This document shows, piece after piece, positions 1-6,100 of a DNA stretch of 10,391 nt. Numbering within the stretch: position 1 is the stretch's first letter; each line of letters begins with the position of its first letter. Made by a program: the position numbers and the translations under genes. Under the pieces are notes generated by a model. It searched no databases. It had not been told where the DNA came from and worked only from the letters and a program-made list of their open reading frames with translations. This DNA is from Bacillota bacterium (GTDB lineage: Bacteria; Bacillota; Clostridia; Lachnospirales; Lachnospiraceae): positions 1 to 10,391 of the forward strand of contig JAEZTJ010000055.1 of NCBI GenBank assembly GCA_023421505.1, written 5' to 3'.

Positions 1-386
1 ACAATTCTATCCTGCATCATTCGACAAGAATTCTTCATCTTTACGACATACCCGTTTCCGCTGGTTTCGGTGAATTTCTTGATGAAAGCAGTTTCGTTGA
101 AATTGAAGTAGGAAGTGAAGTTCCAAAAATAGCAGATTACGGTGTAAGAATTTCTGGTGATTCCATGGAACCTCAATTTGTAAATGAACAGATTGTCTGG
201 ATTCAGAAAATAAGTAAGATTGAAGACGGAGAAATTGGTATATTTTATCTCGATGGTAAAGCCTATATCAAGAAACTTCAGGACAATAAAAAAGGATCGT
301 TCCTTATCTCATTAAATAAGAACTACGATCCTATTGAAATTACTCCTGAAAAAGATTTTAGAACATTTGGAAGGGTTGTCGGTTAG
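1..386 (+). CDS. S24-family (LexA/CI-like) autoproteolytic repressor, 5' end outside window
   Basis: The reading frame is open from the left edge (first whole codon at base 3) and ends in TAG at 384-386, so this is the C-terminal ~127 residues of a longer protein; the ATG at 165 is internal, not the start. What is seen: a Ser-Gly-Asp-Ser-Met-Glu-Pro motif (catalytic Ser codon at 162-164), then about 36 residues later a Tyr-Ile-Lys-Lys-Leu motif that supplies the general-base Lys. About 34 residues before the Ser is Val-Ser-Ala-Gly (Ala-Gly codons 60-65), the position and dipeptide where LexA and CI repressors cut themselves. Family knowledge: such proteins usually carry an N-terminal XRE helix-turn-helix, repress a lysogeny or SOS-type promoter, and self-cleave on RecA filaments. 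The missing N-terminus prevents confirming the DNA-binding domain. A phage or mobile-element repressor is the likely role, by inference. Confidence 0.88.
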   Translation, partial: NSILHHSTRILHLYDIPVSAGFGEFLDESSFVEIEVGSEVPKIADYGVRISGDSMEPQFVNEQIVWIQKISKIEDGEIGIFYLDGKAYIKKLQDNKKGSFLISLNKNYDPIEITPEKDFRTFGRVVG

Positions 387-398
387 AGTCCGTATTTT

Positions 399-406
399 GG
401 TATACC
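399..406. promoter_or_regulatory. GGTATACC palindrome, candidate operator
   Basis: A perfect 8-bp palindrome, with A/T-matched flanks on both sides after one mismatch, lies 13 bases after the repressor gene and just upstream of a TATACT hexamer (415-420). No good -35 hexamer is seen at the right distance. Its position is what one would expect of a binding site for one of the neighbouring HTH proteins, but short palindromes arise by chance in AT-rich DNA. Confidence 0.3.
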
Positions 407-414
407 TAAAAGTT

Positions 415-420
415 TATACT
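415..420 (+). promoter_or_regulatory. Candidate -10 hexamer (TATACT) for the 69-aa HTH gene
   Basis: TATACT lies 52 bases before the start codon of the small HTH gene in the 86-bp gap after the S24 gene. The hexamer 17 bases upstream is a poor -35 match, so the promoter would be weak or activator-dependent. A 13-bp dyad (CTTATG-T-CATAAG, 419-431) overlaps its downstream edge and would cover the transcription start, as a repressor site would. Confidence 0.35.
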
Positions 421-446
421 TATGTCATAAGATTAAACCTCTCCAA

Positions 447-473
447 TATCCATTAGAAAGAAGGTATCCATTA
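447..473 (+). repeat. Direct repeat TATCCATTA x2 flanking the ribosome binding site
   Basis: Two identical 9-mers start 18 bases apart (447-455, 465-473). The second copy ends on the A of the ATG start codon and the Shine-Dalgarno lies between them. It may be a small tandem duplication or a protein-binding pair on one DNA face; no function can be shown from sequence alone. Confidence 0.4.
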
Positions 474-682
474 TGGCTTTTGTAACTCATTTGAAAGAAA
501 TACGAACCAAGCAGCATGTTAACCAAACAGACCTTGCCATAGCTATTGGCACTTGTCCTAAGAGTATCAGTAACATTGAACGAGGTAAGAATTGTCCTTC
601 TGTTGAGATGGCTCTTAGGATAGCTGCTTATCTTAATGTAAGCGTCGAAACTCTGTTCACTCTATCCGCAGACAAATTCTAA
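473..682 (+). CDS. Small Cro/CI-type (XRE) helix-turn-helix transcriptional regulator
   Basis: A 69-residue protein that is almost entirely one HTH_3 domain (about residues 6-62). The Gln-Thr-Asp-Leu-Ala start of helix 2, the Ser-Ile-Ser-Asn-Ile-Glu-Arg-Gly recognition helix and the Pro-Ser...Ala-Leu-Arg-Ile-Ala...Val-Ser-Val-Glu-Thr-Leu-Phe end are all standard for the family. The ATG is preceded by AGAAGG (459-464) with 8-base spacing, which supports this start. A 9-base direct repeat, TATCCATTA, brackets the ribosome site (447-455 and 465-473). There is no dimerisation or ligand domain, as in phage Cro-like proteins and many stand-alone regulators of mobile elements. It follows the S24 repressor in the same direction and faces the 118-aa HTH gene with only 35 bases between them. 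The target promoter is unknown; it could be an antitoxin-like or lysogeny regulator. Confidence 0.85.
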   Translation: MAFVTHLKEIRTKQHVNQTDLAIAIGTCPKSISNIERGKNCPSVEMALRIAAYLNVSVETLFTLSADKF

Positions 683-717
683 CTGTTTGACTGCTACAAT
701 ATTAATAGAACAATAGG

Positions 718-1074
718 TTATGCCGCTGGTATTTTTGTTTGTAACATTATTTTTATCATACTATTGATTTTGTCCAAGTCAAAAGAATCACAATTTTGAA
801 GAATACTCACAATTTCTTTTATTTGGTTTGGCTTCTCTGGAACAAGTTCTTTTTCCAATCCAAAGAAAAAGTAATCAGCGGAGATATTAAAAATTTGGCA
901 TATCTGAGTCACATGTTCTGGCATACATATTCCTTTTCCATTCTCTATTCTTGATACGCTTTCTGCTGTTAAAATCAATTTGTCTGCAAGTTGTTCCTGC
1001 GTCATTTTATTTTTTTTTCTGATTGCTTTTAGTCTTTTTCCAAATTCTTCTGAACCATATACAACTTGCTCCAA
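718..1074 (-). CDS. XRE-family helix-turn-helix regulator with short C-terminal extension (TTG start)
   Basis: A 118-residue protein. Residues ~11-66 form an HTH_3 domain (Phe-Gly-Lys-Arg-Leu-Lys-Ala-Ile-Arg, Met-Thr-Gln-Glu-Gln-Leu-Ala, Val-Ser-Arg-Ile-Glu-Asn-Gly-Lys, then Ile-Cys-Gln-Ile-Phe-Asn-Ile-Ser-Ala-Asp-Tyr-Phe). Residues ~67-118 are a mostly helical tail of unknown role. The start is TTG (complement of 1072-1074): a strong GGGAGG (complement of 1085-1090) stands 10 bases upstream, and no in-frame ATG occurs before residue 24, which would cut the domain. The gene is convergent with the 69-aa HTH gene, and no obvious terminator hairpin separates them. I found no convincing promoter upstream; a 14-bp imperfect dyad at 1122-1135 could be an autoregulatory operator. 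Such proteins are typical stand-alone regulators in accessory regions; the regulated genes are not identifiable. Confidence 0.85.
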   Translation of the reverse strand: MEQVVYGSEEFGKRLKAIRKKNKMTQEQLADKLILTAESVSRIENGKGICMPEHVTQICQIFNISADYFFFGLEKELVPEKPNQIKEIVSILQNCDSFDLDKINSMIKIMLQTKIPAA

Positions 1075-1084
1075 TCCGCTGACA

Positions 1085-1090
1085 CCTCCC
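1085..1090 (-). promoter_or_regulatory. Strong Shine-Dalgarno that fixes the TTG start
   Basis: GGGAGG on the minus strand, 10 bases before TTG at 1074. Without it the unusual start codon would be hard to accept. Confidence 0.75.
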
Positions 1091-1121
1091 TTCTAAAACT
1101 CACATTTTCATCTAATAGTAG

Positions 1122-1135
1122 GACTAATATTTGTC
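1122..1135. promoter_or_regulatory. Imperfect dyad GAC-N8-GTC, candidate HTH operator
   Basis: A 14-bp dyad centred on AATATT with one mismatched pair sits in the leader region ahead of the minus-strand HTH gene (about 50 bases before its start). Size and symmetry suit a dimeric XRE repressor. AT-rich sequence makes chance occurrence quite possible. Confidence 0.25.
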
Positions 1136-1202
1136 AGAATCATCCCATACAGCAACAATTGACCTGCTTTTTTCAAATGCCTTGGTCTTATGCACAAATT
1201 AG

Positions 1203-1268
1203 TCAAAAATAAATTAAGCCGGACAAACCAAAGAATTGAACATTTCAATCCCTTGATTCACCCGGCTT
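1203..1268 (-). terminator. 25-bp RNA hairpin plus U-rich tract, probable terminator of the dndB-like unit
   Basis: Arms 1216-1240 and 1244-1268 pair along all 25 positions around a 3-base loop (1241-1243). In minus-strand RNA there are 19 Watson-Crick and 6 G-U pairs with no mismatch. In plus-strand RNA those six become A-C mismatches, so the structure is minus-sense. It begins 36 bases after the stop of the 64-aa gene and is followed by a U-rich run (complement of 1203-1215, including TTTTT). This suits an intrinsic terminator closing the dndB-like operon, though the stem is much longer than usual. A structured small RNA or a palindromic repeat element are alternatives. Confidence 0.7.
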
Positions 1269-1303
1269 TGATACATAAAGAACGGCACTTCTGGCAAATA
1301 TCT

Positions 1304-1498
1304 CTACAACTTATTTTTTTGATTTTCTATATTTATATACGGACCTTCATTCAACTTAACATATAAGTCATCGGCAGTTATTCCACCTATATACTCTCCT
1401 TTAGCTGATATTATGCCTAGCATTTTTAAACCTTCGTTTATGCATTTATAACCAACTAGTTTTCCTTCTTTAGTTCTTACAGCAGCTTCATCATTCAT
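1304..1498 (-). CDS. Small hypothetical protein, co-transcribed with the DndB-like gene
   Basis: A 64-residue protein that I do not recognise. It is mixed in charge, has no membrane segment, signal peptide or cysteine cluster, and shows alternating hydrophobic stretches with turns (Gly-Lys-Leu-Val-Gly-Tyr; Gly-Glu-Tyr-Ile-Gly-Gly-Ile), suggesting a small mostly beta fold. Evidence that it is real: an AAGGA ribosome site (complement of 1504-1508) 5 bases before the ATG, only 19 bases between it and the stop of the preceding gene in the same direction, and a terminator-like hairpin shortly after it. It probably shares the promoter at 2853-2881. By position it may be an accessory or regulatory partner of the DndB-like protein; this is inference only. 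Confidence 0.65.
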   Translation of the reverse strand: MNDEAAVRTKEGKLVGYKCINEGLKMLGIISAKGEYIGGITADDLYVKLNEGPYINIENQKNKL

Positions 1499-1517
1499 TT
1501 ATATCCTTCCCTTCATA

Positions 1518-2807
1518 CTATGAAATAACTTCTGGCAAAACAGCATTTTCATCTGCTGTTGCATTTCTAATTATCTCAATCACTGAACTTTTTTCTCTTT
1601 CATTCATGCTATTCCCCATTGTCAAATAAGAAATTATTAATCCAGCCATCCTAATCGACTCTTTTCCTGTAATCATTTTTTTCTTTGCTGAACCAATAAC
1701 CAATATGTTCTGCCATAGCTTATTGTCGAAAGTCCAATCAATCTTGTTAATTAAAGGAGCAACTTGGCTGAATTCAATATGTTTCTTTTTAGCCATATAA
1801 GCTACGTGAGCAAGAGCCATCTGTGTTACTGGTTTAAATAAAAGGTTATTTGCTCTATATTCCGCAGCAATATTATACTCTAATGTCTTTTCCATATATT
1901 TCTTATATACATCTACATTTTCAAGTAAAATATCCCAAAACTCTTTTACTTCCTCGTAACAATCATCCACAAATGCTTCGTCTGGCAGGAAATTAACATT
2001 GATTTCTTCGTCTTTTAGTAATGTTTCCGAAATTGTATAAATAGAACTTAATGTTGTAAGTTGTGCACTTCTTTGAGCCAATGAATTGCTCTTCCAATTT
2101 ACAACATCCTGTTTTAAATCACCTTTTTCAAGAGATTTCAATGGACCATCTTCGCTTATCAGTTTTCTCGCAATAACAGCATAAGTATCATCTTCTGAAA
2201 TAATAATATTATCACTTCTACTTGTCTGCTTAGCGTATTTATTAATTTTGTTAAACAGTTTACGAATCTTTGCATCACTTTCATGTCTAACAAAAATGAC
2301 ACTTACTTCTTCCTTTGCCAATTCAGGATGTGGCACTATTCTTTTCTCCCAACTAGGCTTTAATTCTGCTCCTGCAGGTATTCCCATCAACCCTTTTATT
2401 GCTATTTTTAACGAAAGAAGTCTATGCTGTCCATCCAACGCAATCAGAACTTGATCATCAGGGAATGTTACAAAACCAAAATCACTCATCGTATTTTTAT
2501 ATGCCTTAGGAAGAGCTCCTGTAACACTTTCCAATGGCTCAAATTCTATTTCTTCCCATCCTTGATAAATATCAACTACTATACTACTGTAGAATCTATC
2601 TTCATCTTCCGTTAAATAAGGAACCATTTCTAATATTACTCTATTTAAATCTAAATCCCTTTGTATTTTTTCATCTGCTGTCATTTCATCATATCCCGGC
2701 ATTTCTTTTGCAAATCCCACAGAATTTACAAGTGTTCCGGCAGACATTTTAGTTTGAAAATATTCAGTACTACCAAATCTACCTCTAAAACAAGCTATTG
2801 TATTCAT
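1518..2807 (-). CDS. dndB: DndB-family DGQHR-domain protein (phosphorothioation-linked regulator)
   Basis: A 429-residue soluble protein. The signature Asp-Gly-Gln-His-Arg is at residues 125-129, in a hydrophobic-strand context (Val-Leu-Ile-Ala-Leu before it). Other DndB-like blocks are Gln-Arg-Asp-Leu-Asp-Leu-Asn-Arg-Val near 49-57, Tyr-Leu-Thr...Arg-Phe-Tyr-Ser-Ser-Ile-Val-Val near 64-78, and Phe-Asn-Lys-Ile-Asn-Lys-Tyr-Ala-Lys at 185-193. Family knowledge: DndB binds DNA near dnd promoters, represses dnd transcription in the studied cases and so limits modification level; the DGQHR fold is ParB-like. The start is set by AAGGAG (complement of 2816-2821), 8 bases before ATG. Unlike classic clusters, where dndB adjoins dndCDE, this gene lies downstream of the effector operon with its own strong promoter, so autoregulation is plausible. 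The residual doubt is that DGQHR proteins also occur in loci without modification genes, and none is visible here. Confidence 0.8.
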   Translation of the reverse strand: MNTIACFRGRFGSTEYFQTKMSAGTLVNSVGFAKEMPGYDEMTADEKIQRDLDLNRVILEMVPYLTEDEDRFYSSIVVDIYQGWEEIEFEPLESVTGALPKAYKNTMSDFGFVTFPDDQVLIALDGQHRLLSLKIAIKGLMGIPAGAELKPSWEKRIVPHPELAKEEVSVIFVRHESDAKIRKLFNKINKYAKQTSRSDNIIISEDDTYAVIARKLISEDGPLKSLEKGDLKQDVVNWKSNSLAQRSAQLTTLSSIYTISETLLKDEEINVNFLPDEAFVDDCYEEVKEFWDILLENVDVYKKYMEKTLEYNIAAEYRANNLLFKPVTQMALAHVAYMAKKKHIEFSQVAPLINKIDWTFDNKLWQNILVIGSAKKKMITGKESIRMAGLIISYLTMGNSMNEREKSSVIEIIRNATADENAVLPEVIS

Positions 2808-2815
2808 AATTCAGT

Positions 2816-2821
2816 CTCCTT
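2816..2821 (-). promoter_or_regulatory. Ribosome binding site AAGGAG of the DndB-like gene
   Basis: Minus-strand AAGGAG with 8-base spacing to ATG at 2807, close to ideal. Confidence 0.75.
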
Positions 2822-2852
2822 GTTTTTTATAATGTTTGTTTTTCTTTCACTT

Positions 2853-2881
2853 AGTATATCTCTGTTTTTTCGCCTTGTCAA
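2853..2881 (-). promoter_or_regulatory. Consensus sigma-A promoter driving the DndB-like gene
   Basis: On the minus strand TTGACA (complement of 2876-2881, a perfect -35) is separated by exactly 17 bases from TATACT (complement of 2853-2858; one change from TATAAT). Predicted initiation near 2846 gives a leader of about 39 bases that contains the AAGGAG ribosome site. Such a strong promoter in front of a presumed repressor suggests it is normally held down by a bound protein, which fits DndB autoregulation; that part is inference. Confidence 0.85.
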
Positions 2882-2946
2882 TCATTTTGTTTTTTATTTA
2901 TAAAATTATTTATTGAGTTTCCGGTTTATATTTTTAAAAAACAATA

Positions 2947-2971
2947 GTGTTTTTATCATTTTGTCCAGCAC
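2947..2971. repeat. Copy 1 of a GTGTTTTT...CAGCAC direct repeat, candidate operator
   Basis: A 25-bp block beginning GTGTTTTT and ending TGTCCAGCAC, about 65 bases upstream of the -35 of the DndB-like gene. A degenerate second copy begins 52 bases further upstream. It also contains ATCATTTTGT (2955-2964), which recurs at 2881-2890 directly against the -35. The arrangement resembles spaced operator boxes for a regulator of this promoter. Confidence 0.35.
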
Positions 2972-2998
2972 AAAAAATTGATTTTTTTCACATTTATC

Positions 2999-3021
2999 GT
3001 GTTTTTTAGCCATGTCAGCAC
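2999..3021. repeat. Copy 2 of the GTGTTTTT...CAGCAC direct repeat
   Basis: A 23-bp block starting GTGTTTTT and ending TGTCAGCAC, in the same orientation as 2947-2971. The ends match the first copy except for one extra C there; the T-rich middle differs in sequence and length. The 52-bp offset is close to five helical turns, which would put bound proteins on one face of the DNA. Confidence 0.35.
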
Positions 3022-3099
3022 GTCCAATTTTCATACTATTTAGTTTTTTACGTTTTAACAAACTCATATTAAATTCAATTGCTTTTTATACTTTTAAAT

Positions 3100-3118
3100 C
3101 TTGTTTTTCAAAAACAAG
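3100..3118. repeat. 19-bp near-perfect palindrome (CTTGTTTTT-C-AAAAACAAG)
   Basis: Nine-base arms match exactly around a single central base. It sits directly after the U-tract of the effector-operon terminator in minus-strand direction. It could act as a second weak hairpin reinforcing termination, or as a symmetric protein-binding site. It is too far (over 200 bases) from the DndB-like promoter to be a classic operator alone. Confidence 0.45.
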
Positions 3119-3119
3119 C

Positions 3120-3152
3120 AAAAAAAGAAGGCAACATTTAACGTCGCCCTCT
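3120..3152 (-). terminator. Intrinsic terminator of the nuclease/ATPase operon
   Basis: In minus-strand RNA a stem of 10-11 pairs forms between 3143-3152 and 3126-3135 (GGGCGAC with GUUGCC at its core, with two or three G-U pairs) around a 5-7-base loop, followed at once by seven U (complement of 3120-3126). It begins 33 bases after the stop of the 1416-aa ATPase gene. The wobble pairs exist only in this direction. This ends the effector operon and leaves the DndB-like gene on a separate transcript. Confidence 0.85.
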
Positions 3153-3184
3153 CCAAAAGATTTCCAATATTCGTTATATCTCTG

Positions 3185-6100
3185 TTAATCAGCTATCATA
3201 TCTTTTAAAATTGCAATACATTTCTTTCTTTCCACTTCATCAAGTTTTTCAAAATAGAAAACAACATCTTCCATCTTACCTTCACTAATTATACTATCTG
3301 CCTCAATTTCTATATTTCTAACCATGTTCAATGTTTCAGCAGATAAATACTCAGGTAAAAATTCTGTTTTCTCTTTCCATTTGTGAACACTCGCTCTGCT
3401 CTTATCTCCTAATGAAAGATTATGTTCTTTCCACTCTATTTCTTTTGCATCGAGAGTCTTAGAAATTTCAAATATAACCTCTTCCAAGATTGGTAGAACT
3501 TCAAAATCGAACTCTGATTCAGCATATTTTTGCTTCATTTGTACCGATATCTCAACAAATGTTTTTCTAGACTGTGTTGCATCCTTAATACTATTAATGT
3601 CACTCAATAATTTCTGCAAGTTCTCCTGTAATTCAGTAAAATCTGCCTGATCTGCTGAAGAAATTCCTTTCTGAAGAACCATTGAAATCCTGTCTAATAA
3701 ATCTTCGACATCCTCTGAACTTTTAACCTCAAATAAATCATCCCAAATATCCGTCATGTCCTGGTTTATACGGTCTTTTGCCTTATTGAGTTCATCTATT
3801 TTATCTGCAAGCTTCGATACTATCTCATCAGCATCTTTACCTAATGAATTTTTATATTTATCTACACGCTCTTGTAAGTCTAATCCACTTTTAAGTAATG
3901 CACTGATGTTCATAAAAGTTGTAAAGCGATCAACCTTACTATCCTGAATGTACTTTTTATAGTCTTCTCTTAATGTCTGTCTAGAACGAATTTCTTCTAC
4001 GTTATTAAGTTCTTTTTCTTTCTGAGCTTTAATTCTGCTTGCAAATTCATGATATCCAAGATCATCTAGTTTAGTCTGCATTCTAGTATTATGATTTCTA
4101 AAAGTATTAATTGCTTCAACAGACTTACAGTACATACTTGCGATATATTGATCAATTACCTCTCTAATAAAACTATCAAGCTGTGAACGTAACGTCTTAA
4201 CTGTTTCTTTACAGTTTTCATCATATTCATATCCATTATCATCAAATATTCTCGTGTACGGAATATCTCGTAACGCTTCCATAGCTTCAAGTGCATTATA
4301 TAGTTCAGTATTTTCAATTGCTGCCTCTAGTTTTTCTTCGACTTTTCCAATTGATACCGCCCACTCATTACGTGCTTTTTTACCCGACGCCAAGTTCTTT
4401 CGTGCAAGCAAATAAGCCTGTTCCAACTCTTCAGGCACTTCATCTACTTGAACCATTTGTTCTAGTTGACTTGTCAAATGAGCAACTTCTGTAATATTAT
4501 GATTATTCTTGATTTTATCAAAAAATCTCATATATTTTCCAGTTACTGCTCCTGCGTCAACAAATACAATGACAGATGACTTAATAACATTTACGTTAAT
4601 CTTCTTATCATTATTTGTGATCACATCATCTTTCCAGCTATTGATATTCTTTAATTCACCACATCTAATTCTAAGGCAATAACTCAGATTAGCACATATA
4701 ACAGCAATCATAAGAGTTACTACTTCTTCACTCATACCATATGGTGGTTTACAATATGTATTGTATATGTCTTTACAAGTGATTTCACCTTCTCCATTGA
4801 TTATATCTGCTATTTGTTCATAAACAGCACTGGATTTCTTTTCCTCTGGAGGTGTTACTTTATACTGCTCACTAATGCATTTCCATGAAGTAGCAGCATT
4901 TGTAAAGAATAATGCCTCAACACGATTCCTCATATCTGCCACAAAATTATGTATGGTAGCTTCACTAACCGAATTTGATAGTAACATTTTAAGGAATGAA
5001 CAATAATAGCCTGCTGCTTTATTACTGATATTATTCTTATTTGTAACAAAACCATCAAAGAAAAATGGTATTGCTTCTGGATATATCTCCTCAAACACAC
5101 TTGTTAAAAATGCAGGCATTCTAGAAGTAAGCTGATTGATACCAGACTCTTGAAGTCTCTGCCTTTGTTTCTTTAAAGAGTCCAATTCGTCTTTTAAATT
5201 GTTTTCTGCTTGTGTAAAGTCTTCCTGAAAATGCCTATCATATTTCTTTCGGGTTAAATCGTCCATATTATCAAGAACTGTATATTCAACCAAACTGTCA
5301 AACATTCTATTATCGATATCATTCAATAACATTAAAATAATAGGTTTTCCAATAAACTCTGCTGCACATTTTTGAGCCATTACTAAATATTCCGGTCTAG
5401 TATCCTTATTAACATAAAGCCAGATCAATTTACCTTTAGCAACTGTTGAGCCTGTAGCTTGCTTCCATTCTTCTGTATAAGATTTAATTCTACTTTGCGA
5501 AAGTTCTTCAACAGGATACATTTCCTGGTTAAACATCCACTCACTTGTTGTAATTTTATGCTGAACACCAAAGTTCGTTGTCTGAGCTTCTAATATTCCT
5601 GCTAGTTCTTGTATTTTTATACTGTTAATTACAGACTTACTTACATCAGCATCTGCCATCAACCTTTTCTTAATAATTTTAAAATCATGAGCACCATTTG
5701 ATTCTTCTGTAAAATCAAAAACTCCTGCATGATCATCAAATTCTAAAACAGCATATTCGTCCTCAAGCCATTTTAATTCAGTTTCAACTTCGTCTATTGT
5801 TAACCCAGAGCAAAGAGATAATGCATCTTTTGCATCTTCATAATCCGTTGTCCTGAATCGTAAAATTCGTAAAATCAAATTAGACCGTAATACAGCAAGC
5901 GATTTTCCCGATAATTTATCTTCAAATTTTCTAATTGCATTATCGTACTTAATACATTGTTGTGTTTTCTGTCTACCTTCCTGCTCAGCAGACAACATTT
6001 CAGTATATAAATCTCCAGAAATAAGTTGCTCTGGCATAATAAGCATAGGATTTTCTGAAATATCTACATTTGAATATTCTTCAATATACCTACTTATTAA

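Larger units (their letters stand above)
2808..3184. other. 377-bp intergenic region between effector operon and DndB-like unit
   Basis: No credible gene is seen here on either strand; the frames that stay open are low-complexity and lack ribosome sites. From right to left it holds the effector-operon terminator, a 19-bp palindrome, the two 23-25-bp direct repeats, an AT-only dyad (AAAAAAT-TG-ATTTTTT near 2973-2988), the promoter, and the leader of the DndB-like gene. It is much richer in A/T than the coding DNA around it, so short A/T repeats carry little weight. Confidence 0.6.

Noticed and set aside
683..717. Bidirectional terminator between the two convergent HTH genes
   Set aside because: The 35-base gap shows no stable inverted repeat with a T-tract in either direction.
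2248..2903. Overlapping plus-strand open frames of 63-80 codons across and beyond the DndB-like gene
   Set aside because: They lie antisense to a well-supported gene or in A/T-rich intergenic DNA, lack ribosome sites and give low-complexity products rich in Phe, Leu and Ser.
2973..2988. AAAAAAT-TG-ATTTTTT dyad as a terminator or operator
   Set aside because: It contains only A/T pairs apart from its centre, so it would form a weak stem and is expected by chance in this A/T-rich gap.
2947..3021. CRISPR-like or integron-like repeat array
   Set aside because: There are only two imperfect copies of different length, with no third unit and no cas or integrase gene nearby.
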